Origin: Auricularia sp. M13
Taxonomy: Eukaryota; Basidiomycota; Agaricomycetes; Auriculariales; Auriculariaceae
Direction of reading: 5' to 3'
Length of the DNA stretch: 64,000 nucleotides
Assembly (NCBI GenBank): GCA_037042915.1
Contig: CM073196.1
Span: 3,100,001-3,164,000 of the forward strand
Part shown: one piece after another, positions 1 through 11,463 of the stretch
Layout of the letters: the number at the start of each line of letters is the position of its first letter
Numbering within the stretch: position 1 is the first letter of the stretch
Program-made: the position numbers and the translations under genes
Notes under the pieces: model-generated
What the model saw: the letters and a program-made list of their open reading frames with translations, nothing else
What the model was told of the DNA's origin: nothing
The model's database searches: none

Positions 1-1646
1 GAGCACCGCCGTGATGCCAGTACTCACGAATTCATCGGGCTGCACGACAACATTGAACATGTTAGCACGGCAATCGGTCAAGAGCGCCATGACTCACCAG
101 GCGGACGGTATGGCCGCAGAGCCTGTAGTCGTTCGCGACGCTGTGACGGACGATGAGCCGGGGGGAGGTGCGCCACAGAATCACATGGACGCACTGGCGT
201 TCGTGGCACATTGTATGAGAGGCGAGGGGTAGAGCGATATAAGCTGCAGAGGCTTGTGGCAGGCGGCCTGAGTTGCAGTGAGGAAACGATACATGGGGTG
301 AAGGCAGACCGCTTTATATACCTTGGCAGCGCGCGAGCGCTCTTGCAAATCATCCCACGAGGCAGCTGACGCGCTCTGCCTAGGATACTGCCGGTTTGAG
401 CGCGATGGCATGGCCAGTCAGTGACTTCTCTTTTCGTCTTACCCGCGGCACGACCATCGCCATATCCAAGTTATCTCCGCAGCTGCAAATCTGGCATCCA
501 GGCCCCCCTCGGCGCCTCTGAGCCCCTTTGACCCGAAGTCACGACTCCTTGCCCCCGAGAACACGCCGGCCATCTCCGTGCGCGCGGGCTCACGCTGCTG
601 CAGCCCATGCCTGTCCTCCCCCGCTGCTTATCGCGCGCTTCCCGCGCGGCCTGCCGATGCAGCGATGCCGGGGGCCTGCTTGCGACTTCCGCTCTGCGCG
701 CGCCGCCCGTGGGCGTATCTGCTGCACGCTGCCTGCGCACGTTCAAGCCGCGCTCCCACACAGACCTCGTACCCCATGGCACGTCAGGCTACAGCGTCCG
801 AGGGCTGCCCCACAATCGAGCGCTGCCGTCGCCGCGTCTTGGAGCTGGGGGTTGGGGGGAGGGGGAGGTCTAGGCTGCTGCTTGCCTGCTTACCAGAGCA
901 CCGTCCATCCGCCGCGTTCCCCGTCCCGCAGCAGGCGCCCGGCCGCGCGCGTGGCGGCGCAGGGCTGCCCAGGCGCAACCGCACGCGCGCCCGGTAGCGT
1001 GCAGAGTTATTTCGCGGTCGTCGATCTGAGCCGCGAACCGCGAACCCGCAAACGTCATCCAGCTCCGGTGCCCCTAACATTGGCACCGCCTCAGATCCGG
1101 GACAATCTCTCCCGACCCGGCCCGGGCCTCCAGGACCTGACCTGGTGGCGGCTCGGACGGGGCTGCCGATGCAGCCATCGCATGCAGCTCTGCTCCTCGC
1201 GCAACGCAGTAATATCATGACAACGGCCCGGGCACAGGTGCGGCGCAGCACACAGCGTCACGCGTCGCGCAAAAGGCATCAGGCGCCGCGGGAGGGTTGG
1301 GCAGCCACCCCCGACGGGCTCTCTCCAGCTTCGTACCCACATCTGGTCTGCCGGCGAAGGAGCGCGCACACGGGCGTGCGCTCCGAGCAGTGGACGCGGG
1401 CAGGGTCGAGTAGTGTTCCTTGGCACCAGTCAACAAGATAGGCGCGAGCGCGTCGTGCCCCTCACGGCAGTTCTCATTCTGCCTCGCACCTCTTGCCGTC
1501 GACCACAAGCCGAGCTCCGCGGCCGCGTCCATGGGCCCCTCACGTGTACTGAATGAAGCGCGGGGGCAGGTCTTTCGGGCTTTTGCGAGAAGCGCGGCAC
1601 GGCCAATGAACAGACAGTCTTTCTGCGGCTGCGACGTCTAATCTTC
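1..1646. other. gene-free stretch, nothing identified
   Basis: GC-rich sequence with open frames on both strands, including one of about 230 codons on + from 528. These have no ATG-led start of note, biased Arg/Pro/Ala/Ser composition and no recognisable motif. I see no spliced gene here. It lies downstream of the eIF2B-alpha stop codon, so the last part probably holds that gene's 3' UTR. Confidence 0.5.
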
Positions 1647-3733
1647 TCATTCAAGAAACATGCTGACCAAGTACTGGCTCACGCCGTCTGGCGTCAAGAT
1701 GCCCACGTCGCTGAACACCATCGTGATCAGCTCTGGTTCTGAACAAATCGGCGTCAGCATCGATCGCAAGCGTAATAGGACGCGCAAGGAGGAGAACGCA
1801 TGGAGGGGTTTAGGGAGCACATTATCCCGCACGTAAAGCGCAGACTGGCATGAAAATGCGGTGCTGATACGAATAAGATAGGGTGGGACGGGCCAAACAC
1901 GCAGGTGATGGCGAACGAAAATGATACGCAAGCAGCAGAAGGAGAGCAGGCCGTCCAGGATGAGCGACCGGGCGCCAAATGTCGCCACCAACGAGGACAT
2001 TCCAGCCGGGGCGCATGATCGTCGGACGAAAAACTGGGGATCGCGCGCAGGAAAGAGGCATGAGGGGGGCGCGCGCACGAAAGATAGGCCGGGCCTGCTA
2101 ATTGCAGACCGCAAACGGCCGAAACAAGATTGCCAGAGAGGCGCTTGGGGGGGCACTTGGGGGAGCGAACGCCTGCACGGGGGGATATCGATGACGAAAG
2201 AATGCACGTACTCGTGTAGTCCACCGTCGGGGCAACCGAGGCATGCGGCCGTTCCTGTGACCCAGACGAGTTAGGAGCCCATGGCAAAACTCTGAACGCA
2301 ACGGGCTTCCTCTCACGTTCGCCGATGGTGATGGCTGTCGGTTCCCATGGCCCGCGGCGGCCACATCAAACTGCGAAAGAGGAAAAAGTCGATGGAATTT
2401 GTAGCTGTGGTGGGTCATGTGACGCGCGCCCGCAGCAGCACCAGCGTAATGCGTGAATCCGCACAGGGTTTGTTGTTGGGAAAGTAAAATCGCGATCGAG
2501 AAATATTATGTCAGTCTCCTGTGGCTGCGCGCATATTTGGGCCAGGGTAAGATGGATGCTGACCTCTCTGCCAGGGCGTAGAATGGCTTGTTGGCGTACT
2601 TTGCGACGAGGGCCATTTGATAGGAACCCACTGGGGAATGGTGAGTCATGCCGGGGGTGTGTGGCAGGTCTGTTCTGACCTGCGTTCACCAAACCGCCGC
2701 TCTAGGACTGGGCGTGAGAGAGTTTGGGAGCCCACGGGGGGTTAGCCTACCTCTACTACCGCCTCAGACCCGACGAGACAGACGTCGACCTTATCTATAA
2801 TGTGCGCGACCGCCGAGTCCAGGACGATGGTACACGGGATGCCGGCAGCCGTGAGGGCGTCATGTGTCTTTTGGCTAAGACAAGGTCAACGACGGGGCTC
2901 TGATCGGATGCTGCGGTGCTCACCCAAGCGAGCTGGGTCGTGCCTCTGTGACATAGACGGATATGCGCTTGTGCTTGTGGATGAGCAACAAGGCCTCCAT
3001 GACGACGCGACTGTATGAGTGGGTCAGGATCTGCACGGCAAGCCGAAAGTAAGGTTTTTGTTTGTTGCGTTGAGGGCTGCCGCTGAGGGCGTACCACACA
3101 GTCGTCCTCGACAAAGCTAAGTGCGAGGCGGGCAATCTTGGCGCGGTAGGACTTTGCTTCGTCGACAAACTTGTGGCCCTGGCGGACAAGCTCGGCCTTT
3201 TGGTGCTCAAAGTCCTGCGGCGAGGCGGAGGCGCGTCAGGAGGCGCCAGCAACAGCTGGTTTGAAGCGCACGCGGGCATGGTCGCGGTATTGGGCGACGA
3301 AGCGGGTGAAGAGGTTGCATCCTGCGGAAATGCCCTGTGGTGCTGTTGATGAGGCAATAATGACCCCAGAGCTGAAACACGGACTATCGCAGAATGGTGC
3401 TGTTGGAGCCTGGCGGCGGCGGAGTCGAGGGCGGTCAAGAGCTCAGCCATGGTGCCGACTGGGAGGCGCGTTAGTGGGCCTTGCGCGGGCTAGAACGGCA
3501 CTTGCTGTCTGAGCCAGAGATAACCGCGGTCAGCGCGAGTATAGCAGCAAGGGGCGCCGAGAGCTGGGTGGCGGTTAGCAGTGCGTTGCAGCGTGGGCGA
3601 ATGAAGCTAAGCTCGCGTTTGCGTCGTGTTTCACGGCCGCGTCGTAGGCGGAGACGACGCTGAACGCCGTTCTGGACGCCTGGACGCTGGGCGCTGCGGG
3701 CTGCGGGAGACTGGCGGTTGCGGCGGCGGCCAT
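1647..3733 (-). CDS. GCN3: translation initiation factor eIF2B subunit alpha (GCN3 type)
   Basis: Regulatory alpha subunit of eIF2B, the guanine nucleotide exchange factor that recycles eIF2; in the family this subunit senses phosphorylated eIF2. Exons, read downwards: 3733-3617, 3563-3506, 3458-3381, 3342-3272, 3214-3095, 3030-2924, 2874-2751, 2701-2680, 2630-2564, 2404-2317, 2254-2212, 1738-1647; 328 aa, the usual family length. Conserved blocks seen include ILTHSYSRVVMEALL, ISVYVTEARP, GIPCTIVLDSA, DVCLVGSEAVVESGG, KFHRLFPLSQFD and the C-terminal FSDVGILTPDGVSQYL. The start is the ATG at 3733, giving an Ala-rich leader before AFSVVSAYDAAVKHD. Introns 1 and 2 begin GC rather than GT (GCGAGC, GCAAGT), each with a CTAAC branch site. 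The last intron is 473 nt, far longer than the rest. The 38-nt intron at 3343-3380 is the weakest junction. Confidence 0.93.
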
Positions 3734-4108
3734 GACGATGACTCTGCGAACGCGTCCGGCGCTTAGCGCGGTTATTTCCGTCGCCGTGGCTGCGACATTG
3801 CACACGACGCGTCCGACGGCGAGAACGGGCCGCACGACGCGCTCGAGAATGTATGCTGCGAGCTCCATGGGAAAGCCGGGCGAGGCGGTGGGACGGTGGG
3901 GGTGAAGGGAGAGGCTGGGCACGTGCTGTATGCGGTCTCACCACGCGGCCTGGGCGCGGCTGCTGTCATCATGGCCGAGGCGGCGCTGCGGGCGGGTGAG
4001 AGGCGTCGGGAGGCGCGTTGCGGTGGGCGTGGTCATATGCGCTGGTTGCAAGGTGCCGGGCAGTTGCCGACGGCTAGCTACGTCGCGCCCCTTCAGCCTC
4101 AGCCGTCG

Positions 4109-4117
4109 GTATATAAG
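4109..4117 (+). promoter_or_regulatory. TATA box candidate
   Basis: The sequence GTATATAAG lies about 190 bases before the ATG at 4302, in the 568-bp region shared with the divergent eIF2B-alpha gene. Confidence 0.5.
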
Positions 4118-4301
4118 GGCCCAGCTCGTTTTCCTGGCCCGCCATCCGCCCCCATCTGCGCACCGTCGCGCCCGCCCCCCGCCCCCCGTCCCTCCCAGCA
4201 CCGCCGCGTCCCCCGGTGAGCCCGCCGCCGCCAGTCGCGCCCGCCGTCACCGCGCCCGTCCCGCTCACGCGCGTCGTTGCAGATTTTTCCCCGCGCCCTC
4301 G

Positions 4302-5053
4302 ATGTCGTCGAGCCCGCCCCAGGTCTCGTTCTCGGCCGACGTCCGCCTGCTCTCGTTCTGGGCCGAGCGCACCGGCCTCCAGCTGCCCGCGAGCTCAGAG
4401 GCCCTGGGCACGCCCTACGCCCGCGCCCACCGCTGGCTGCTCGCGCTCAAGAACGCGCTCGTCCAGCAGTTCGGCTGGCGCGAGTCTGCCGCTGCAAACG
4501 ACGGCCGCATGCTCTTCGCCATCGACATGCAGCAACGCTCCTCGTCGGGCGTCCCGCGCTCGCCCCCGCTCAACCTGTGCGTCCAGCCAGCCAGCCAGCC
4601 AGCCATGGTTACCGCGCCTATCAACTCTAATTTTTCTCGTTGCGCAGGATGCTGCCCAAACACCCGTCGTCCTTCTTCACGCCGGAGCGCAAGCTGCAGT
4701 GGCAAATGACCTTCCACGGCACCACCTTCTTCACGCTGCGGCACTCGTGCCCGCCAGTGAGTGTCCCCATACCCCGCGCACACACATACACACCCTGACC
4801 GCCGCGGACGCAGATCCAGGACATACTCTATCTGCTGCAGTGCTTAATCCCGGGCATGCTCGTCATCGCCAAGGTCGAGGACATCCCGCGCGAGGCCGTC
4901 TACACCACCTCGCGCGCCCTGCCGCCCGCAGAATGGGTCACCGCCCACCAGGAGATGCTCGTCGACATCTTTGGCGCCCAGCACTTCCGCCAAATATTCA
5001 AGGCCGCTTCCAACGAGCGCATGGCGTATCACGTCGACACCCAGCGCAGGTGA
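4302..5053 (+). CDS. uncharacterised protein, three exons
   Basis: I do not recognise the family. Exons 4302-4576, 4648-4756 and 4814-5053 join to 207 aa with clean GT-AG introns of 71 and 57 nt. The protein is globular-looking, without signal peptide, membrane segment or long low-complexity stretch. It has aromatic and Trp-containing patches such as LLSFWAERTGLQ, LQWQMTFHGTTFF and ALPPAEWVTAHQEML. Intron 1 holds a CCAG tandem run near 4583. The last codons end TQRR then TGA, but that TGA overlaps a possible donor (AG|GTGAAT), so a further 3' exon cannot be excluded. It is divergent from eIF2B-alpha and has a TATA box upstream. Confidence 0.7.
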
Positions 5054-7103
5054 ATCAATCCTCCCGAACGCAAAACCGCCCGCCCGTGGCGCCCCGAACC
5101 CGAAACCGAAACCGAATGCAACCGCTCGTGCTCGTCGCCCGCCTGCTGCTAATCATTATCACTGTGTTATAACACTTGTCCCGCCGGGATGTCGTGCTGT
5201 GTTTTTTTTTGGTGCACTCCTCGTCCTCCTCCTCTTCATACACTCACCCCCCGCATCCCCGCCTAATCTTGCCCTAGTTTCTCCAACCCTCATAGAAAGC
5301 TTACACCACCCGGTCTGGTCCTCCTAGTAGTCGTCTTGCATCCTCTCCTCCACCCCTCCTAGTCTTATCCCTCTGGCATGCATCCTTTTTTTATCCCCCC
5401 AATCCACCATCTCTGTCAAGCTGTATTTACTACGACCCATTTGCCCATCCCTCCATCCCGCCGTCCCCCGCCTCGCGCTCTTTCGTCCCCGTCGCTGCCA
5501 ACGTTGTTTTGATAGCAGAATATCACGCCCGCCATAGGCGGCTTTGCTGTCACCGTCTCTCTGTCAGTCAGTCTGTTGTGGGTGGAGGCAACGTCCGCTG
5601 TAACGAATGTATGCGCGGTGACACATGTGATCATCGTCAGGAGCCTCCTGCTCATCTCATCTCGTCTTCTGTCTTCTGGAGATCCATCGCCCATCACACC
5701 GGCTGAAGGCTAAGCGCCATTCAGTTCGCTTTTTTCCTGATCCCAAATTCCCAAATGCGCGGCGCGCCGAGCTGCCGGGGCGCGTTCTCCGCGGAGCGCG
5801 CCGCCACCAATTTCGCGAGGCCATGGAGACCGGCCTGCAATGCACATTGCAAGTGATGAGGAGGAGGGATGATCTCAGATCTCAGATTTCAATTCTTGTT
5901 ACTGTTAGTGTTACAGACGCACATGTCGGTGTCTGGGCCATGCCATGGCTCAAACTTCTGCAGCGAGGCCTTTGCGCAAACAGTGCAAATTTCGCATTCG
6001 CCGGTAAGGTTTAGGCGTCGACACTTCAACTGGACCCTGGCTGACAGGCGAACAACGACGGGACGCCCGCAGTGGACGTCCAAGTCGGTCCGGACCGTCT
6101 GCCCGGCGCGCGTGGTGACTAAGGACGCATATGGAACTCCAGTTAAACTTGGAGCGAGCGATGGCAATTCCCAGCTTCCTGCTGTTGGGCGCTCGGGGCC
6201 CCGACCTCAGCACGGAGGCGTGTCAAGTCGTTCTGCCACCAGTGAATCAGCCTGTCGTGGGGTTGGGACTTGGAAAGGTGACAGACTCGGATGCGGCAGT
6301 CTCATGCTCCAAGCTTAAGCGAGCAATGGCAATTCCCACCTTCCTGCTGTTGGGCGCTCGGGCGAGGTCAGACGACCACTGGCAGGGAGTGGGTTCATTT
6401 CTCAGCCTGTCGAAGGCTTGAGAAAGCAGTCTCAGGCTCCAAGCGAGCAATTCTCACCTTCCTGCTGTTGGGCGCTCGGGGCGAGGTCAGACGGCCGTTC
6501 GCAATGACTGGCAGTGATTCTCAGCCTGTCGCGGGATTGGGGAAGCAGTCTCACGCGACATTCTGACGTCCAGCCGTATCTCAGATCTGGCGGTGGACCC
6601 TCCGCTGTGTTGCCATACACGGTAATATGGGGGACGCTCAAGGCACGCTTGTTCCATGTTTCGAGGACGTACACACCCTACTTAGACGCTTTACATACTG
6701 TCCCGTAATCTCAGATCTGACTGTACGGGAGTGGCGAATCCGTTCCCACTGGCAGCGTACCCGCTATCCGCTGTATTACTTACTGGGGGCAGTAGGTATG
6801 AGGCTGGCGCTCGAGGATGCTTGTTCAGGTAGACGTTTTCCTGCCAGGGCTGGAGAACGCGAGGCTGAATGGCTGCGGGATCCTGAGAGCTTATTGACAG
6901 AATTGAGCCTGAAGCGCACCCGGACGGCGTGTGCTTCAAGTTGCAAAACGGGCGATTCCCACCCAGGGGGCGGGTGGGGGCTGGGATCGACGCGCGACAT
7001 GTTGAGGATGAGCGAGCTAAGGGAGAGTGCGATATGTAGGGGTGTCACGGGATCGCCCCGCGCGCGCGCCGATTATCGCCAATCGCCAATCGCAATCTTG
7101 CCG
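5054..7103. other. intergenic region with tandem repeats
   Basis: About 2 kb between two + strand genes. The first part is pyrimidine-rich, as expected of a 3' UTR. The middle holds the imperfect tandem repeat listed separately. Three copies of a CAGATCT-centred motif occur near 5876, 6582 and 6712. No spliced coding sequence was recognised. Confidence 0.5.
6151..6546 (+). repeat. imperfect tandem repeat, three copies
   Basis: A core reading TTCCTGCTGTTGGGCGCTCG recurs three times, preceded by GCGAGC(A/G)AT and followed by a run that ends near TCAGCCTGTCG. Unit boundaries marked by CAGTCTCA fall at 6297, 6427 and 6546, so the last two units are 130 and 119 nt; the first is longer and more diverged. 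Only the repeats are visible: no transposase or terminal inverted repeat was found. Confidence 0.8.
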
Positions 7104-7861
7104 ATGGACGCCATCCTGGACGAGCTGGCGCGCGAGCTGGACGCGAGGCAGCGCGCGCTGGCGCCCGGCACGCGGCTGCTCGTGGGCATCGCGGGCGGGC
7201 CGGCGAGTGGAAAGAGCACCGTCGCGCGCGCCGTTGCTGAGCGGGTGAATGCGCTCAGCGGGGACAGGGACGCGGAGGTCGCGGTGGTCGTCGGGCTCGA
7301 CGGCTGGCACCTCTCGCGCGCGCAGCTGGACGCGCTGCCGGACCCCGCGGCGGCGCACGCGCGGCGCGGCGCGCACTGGACGTTCGACGGCGCGGCGTTC
7401 GTCGCGTTCGTCCGGGCGCTGCGCGGGAGCAACTTCGAGGACTCGGCGGCGGCGCTCTTCGCGCCGTCGTTCGACCACGCGCTGAAGGACCCCGTGGCGG
7501 ACGACGTGGAGGTGCGGGCGGGGCACCGGGTCGTGCTGCTCGAGGGCCTGTACGTCTTCCTCGACGTCGAGCCGTGGGCCGCCGCGGGCCGGCTGCTGGA
7601 CGAGCGCTGGTTCATCGACGTCGCCGACGACGAGGCCGCGCGCCGGCTTGTCCGGCGCCATGTCCAGAGCGGCATCACGCCCGACGCGGAGAGCGCGCTC
7701 CGCCGCGCCGTCGAGAACGACTTGCCCAGTCAGTGCCGTCCACCGTCGCGCACTGGCATCCCGACTGACGCCTGGAAAATACAGACGGGCGGTTCGTGCG
7801 CGAGCATCTGCTGCAGCCCACCCGCTATATTACAAGCGTCACAGACCCGCGGTACACCTAG
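7104..7861 (+). CDS. P-loop kinase of the uridine kinase/phosphoribulokinase family (YFH7-like)
   Basis: Predicted small-molecule NTP-dependent kinase; the substrate cannot be read from sequence. Exons 7104-7728 and 7785-7861, joined by a 56-nt intron, give 233 aa. The Walker A loop GGPASGKST lies at residues 31-39. Further family marks are VVGLDGWHLSR (substrate-side Asp), VVLLEGLYVFLD (Walker B-like strand) and a lid with ARRLVRRHVQSGITPD. The C-terminus after the intron reads NGRFVREHLLQPTRYI and ends TDPRYT. Yeast Yfh7 and bacterial YggC-type proteins have the same plan. The start ATG is the first in frame just before the amphipathic N-terminal helix; the upstream frame is open but lacks conserved features. 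Confidence 0.85.
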
Positions 7862-7952
7862 CACCCAATGTAATTTGTATTTTGTAGATCGGAATGAGAA
7901 CGTCGGACTCGCAATCGGCCTCTTGTCCTCGCCGTCGACCCCACTGATCAGG

Positions 7953-8924
7953 ATGTCATCCGAGCTCTTAGAAGAGATCGAGATTCTCGAATCGATATAC
8001 CCAGACGAGCTCACCAGTGTGTTCCATCCGCCTACAGACTGGCCTCAGAGTTAACTCGCCGCGCTCTGCGCAGAGCTGTCCGACAGCGAGCTCTCATTCC
8101 GCGTCGAGCCCGATGAGCCGCCCGAGGATCCCGAAGATGAGAACTGTGTGTGTGCAGCTCATTCTCGCAGCAGGCACGCGATGCTGAAGCGTCGTGGACG
8201 CCTGCAGTAATCCTGACGCTCACGCTGCGCTACCCGCCCGACTACCCGAACGCGCTGCCCGACTTTGACTTGGAGCCGGTCGAGGGCGAGCTCGCGCCGG
8301 ACGAGGAAGAGGCGCTGCGCAATGGCATGCGCGAGCTGGTGCGCCGTGCATCTCATACAGTAGACATTCTGCTATAATGGCATTGCGTGCTGCAGGGCGA
8401 GCAAAACGTGGGCATGGCGATGACCTTCACGCTCGTCTCCTTCCTGCGCGACGAGCTGCTCGCGCTCACCAAGGCCCGGAGCGAGCAGCGGCGCAGGGAG
8501 GCGCACGAGCGCGAGCGCCGCGCGCTCGAGGCCGAGGAGGCCCGCACGCGCGGCACGCCCGTCACTCCGGCCAGCTTTGCGGCGTGGCGCGCGCAGTTTG
8601 AGAAGGAGATGGCGCTGAAGCGGCAGAGGGAGGAGGAGGAGCGGCTGCGTGGCCTCTCGGCCAAGGAGCGCGACGAGCTCAAGAAGCAGGAGAGCAGGCT
8701 TACTGGTGAGCGCTGCTGCTTCAACTCACTCTGTTCAGATCGGTGTTGACAACTGGATACCAGGCAAGCAACTGTTCGAGCGCGATCGCAACCTCGCCGC
8801 GTCCGACGCTGCGCTGGCGGACGAGGATGCCACGGCGGTCGACATCTCGCAGTACGAGCGCACGTACGACCGCGACAGCGACGACGAGAACGCCGAGCGG
8901 TTGGAGTTCAGCGACAGCGACTAG
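7953..8924 (+). CDS. GIR2: RWD-domain protein, GIR2/RWDD1 type
   Basis: In yeast Gir2 binds Gcn1 and the DRG-family GTPase Rbg2; RWDD1 is the animal counterpart (DFRP2). Exons 7953-8016, 8074-8145, 8208-8338, 8396-8705 and 8764-8924 give 245 aa. The N-terminal RWD domain starts MSSELLEEIEILESIYPDEL and contains the signature strand LRYPPDYPNALPDFDL. A long charged helix follows (EQRRREAHERERRALEAEEAR), then the conserved TPASFAAWRAQFEKEM and RLTGKQLFERD. The tail is acidic and ends LEFSDSD. All four introns are GT-AG and keep frame. It lies 91 bp after the kinase stop on the same strand. Confidence 0.92.
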
Positions 8925-9130
8925 CGACTGTTGCTTGTTGCTCGACATCGTCATCGTCTTTGCCACTGTTGAGCAATATTGTACGAATGAAAATTGCTTG
9001 TTTTCCCTGTACTGTCATGTCAGTATGAACCTGCTTTCTGTGCAGAAAATAAAGGATGATTCCGATTTCTCTGCCTCGTCGCTGTCTTCAATCGCGCGGC
9101 GCCGGACATCTCCGGATCGCTCTCCGTTCC

Positions 9131-10512
9131 ATGTCGCAGTGGCTGTTCGAGCTCGAACATCTGTACAAGACGCCGAGCCAGGACGAGGACCACAAGCTCA
9201 TTCACGATGAGCTCCAGGACCGCATGAAGGGCGTGGACTTTATGTTCCGCGTCGGCCTCAGCCTCGGCCTGTGAGCTGCCCTGTGTCTTCGCGCAGCGCT
9301 CCTTGGACTTACGGCGCGCGCAGCCCGCTGACGCCGCTGTACACGGCCGCAACGTATCTGCACCGGTTTTACATGCGGCATTCGCTCGAGGACTACAACT
9401 ATCACGTTCGTCCTTCGCTTATTGCTACACTGGCCCTCGGGGCCTGGCACACCCGCTGACCCGCCTGCAGGAAGTCGCGATGGCGTGCCTCTACCTCGCC
9501 GCGAAAATAGAAGAAACCAGCCGTAAAATCGCGGACACCGCGCGCATGGCCATGGTCAAGGCCCGCGGGCTCGACCCGGACAAGTACAACTTCAACAGCG
9601 ACGACGTGGGTCTCGGTTCGCGTGAATTAATACATTGCCAGTTAATTTCTGCCATTATTGCAGTCCAAACGCGAGATCGAGCGCTGGCAGACCAACATCC
9701 TCACGCGTGAAGAGATCCTGGTCGACACGCTCTGCTTCGAGTTTGTCGTGCGGCACCCGCAGACGCACCTCGCCCACATGTTCGCCCACTGGCCGCCCGA
9801 CCTGCGCACGAGCGCCGACCCCAACGACGACTTTATCCAGGGCGCAACCTGGACCGTGGCCAACGACGCGTGCGCTGCCCGTCACCCCACACTCGCCGCT
9901 CGCTCTCGCTGACCCCACCGCGCAGCTTCCGCACGCCCATCTGCGTCCTCGCGCCGCCCAACGTCGCCGCGTTCGCCTGCTTCATCGTCGCCGCGCACGT
10001 CCAGGGCCTCGGCACGCTCGACGACTTCCTGATCATGGCCAGCCAGGGCGCGGACGCGTGCGCGCGGTCGTACGCCGTCTGCGCGTGCGAGCTGCTCGAG
10101 GTGGAGTATGCAGACTTCGAGACCGTCATGGGTGGGCGCGCGTTTCTGCTGCTGCTGTCCATTGTTCATTGGAGTCACCCACGCTGACTGTCCTGGTGCG
10201 GTAGACTGCATGACGCTGCTGCGCGATTACTACGCGTCCACGCTCGAGCAGGCAGGCCGGTACGCGTTCATAGAGGATTTGGCTTCGGTACGCCCTGCGC
10301 GCTGTGTCGGCGCTTGCTGACGCGCCCCCCAGCTGCCCCTGCCTAACAGGGACACCAAGTTCTTCATCCCGTGCCCGCCCAGCGTGCTGCAAAATGGGCA
10401 CGCCAACGGCTTCACGAACGGCAACATGACGCCGCAGAGCGACGGCAGCAAGACGCCTGGCGCCTTCAGCGTCGGCGGGCTGTCGCAGGCGAGCACTGTT
10501 GATTCCTCTTGA
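9131..10512 (+). CDS. cyclin of the RNA polymerase II CTD-kinase type (cyclin K/T, Ctk2/Pch1-like)
   Basis: Regulatory subunit expected to pair with a Cdk9/Cdk12-type kinase that phosphorylates the polymerase II C-terminal domain. Exons 9131-9270, 9324-9405, 9471-9605, 9664-9869, 9926-10131, 10205-10287 and 10333-10512 give 343 aa. The start MSQWLFELEHLYKTPS is the W-F-x-L-x-TPS entry helix of transcription cyclins. The first cyclin box contains AATYLHRFYMRHSLEDYNYH and VAMACLYLAAKIEET; the second contains FRTPICVLAPPNVAAFACFIVAAH. The C-terminus is Asn/Gly/Ser-rich and probably disordered. Which of the Ctk2, Pch1 or cyclin K groups it belongs to needs a tree. Confidence 0.9.
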
Positions 10513-11086
10513 TATGCTGCGTTTGGTTTTGGGCGTCGGGAGCCACATTTTGTCTTGTATACTACACGCATGTATTGTACACGTCGTATCATTATTTGTT
10601 TCATCTTCGGGTTTCGTTCGATTTCTTGCAACGCTGGAAGTCGCAGATAGACTTGAACGGACTGACACAATGGGGGTGGCGAGTCCGGCTCGGACATCTC
10701 CGCAAGTTGACCTCAGCCCGCCATGATGACCAGTCCGCTCGCATCGTCGCTCGCATCGTCGCCACCGTCTGCAATGCGGGAGCTGAGGCACGCGCAGACG
10801 GGCCGCTGTAAATCGGCCCTTCTCTTCACGGCGCGCTGATATCAAGCCCGGGCCTCGCATGCGCCACGAGGCACGAGGCTGCCTGCCTACACGCCCGCCC
10901 CAAACTTGCATCATCATGGCCCCCGTCTCTCGCTTCCGCCAGCGCGTGACCCGGACGGGGACGCCTTAAAAGCGGCCTGGGACGAGCGCAGAAGTCTCTC
11001 AGAGCGCCGTGCCCTGCCACTGCTTCCCTTCGCCTTCTCGCGCAACTTCGCCCTTGGCCCTGTCCCTTGATCGTTGATCGCCAGGA
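10513..11086. other. intergenic, no gene seen
   Basis: Holds the cyclin 3' UTR and the promoter of the Cys-rich gene. A TATA-like CTTAAAAG lies at about 10965, some 115 bases before the ATG at 11087. Confidence 0.5.
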
Positions 11087-11463
11087 ATGTGCTATGATGT
11101 GCGTCTGCGCTGCTGTGTGCCTGTCTCCGTCGCTGTCGACTCACCGGGCCCGCTACTGCTCTACTAGATATTTGACGGCCGTCTCCACACGATGTGTGGC
11201 CATTTCGTCCCCATGTCCAGCGGACGCCGGGACTGCTATCGCAGCAACTGCGCCTTCAGCTGCAGACACGACCCAAGTGCGTCCTTGCTGTCTCTCTTCT
11301 CTCTCCCGCCGCTGACGGTTTGCTCTGTGCAGGATGTCGTTCGCCAGCGTGCGCACAAAAGCTCCAGCCGCCGCTGCAGAACCCCATCCGGATGAGCCCC
11401 GCGCGCTGCAGCGCCTGCCTCGAACGCTCGCATCACCAGCAGGCCAGCCTGCAGGGCTCCTGA
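11087..11463 (+). CDS. small Cys-rich protein with CGH motif, fungal family
   Basis: Three exons, 11087-11098, 11168-11276 and 11333-11463, give 83 aa. The first exon codes only four residues (MCYD). Introns are 69 and 56 nt with good donors and acceptors. Pattern seen: MC start, then MCGHFVPM, DCYRSNC, FSCRHDPRC, and a C-terminal RCSACLE. This matches a class of short basidiomycete proteins I know only as hypothetical, with CGH near the N-terminus and paired cysteines that could bind metal. There is no signal peptide, so a cytosolic or nuclear zinc-binding protein is more likely than a secreted effector. A second member of the same style lies at 53621-53986. Function unknown. Confidence 0.65.

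Noticed and set aside
528-1220. + strand open frame of about 230 codons
   Set aside because: It begins with a non-ATG codon, is Arg/Pro/Ala-rich, overlaps other open frames on both strands, and has no motif.
2920-3450. Separate gene starting MAELLTALDS on the minus strand
   Set aside because: It is an internal part of eIF2B-alpha; the true start lies two GC-AG introns upstream at 3733, and much of this frame is read-through of introns.
7017-7661. Long minus-strand frames opposite the P-loop kinase
   Set aside because: They are antisense shadows of a GC-rich exon with strong family motifs on the + strand.
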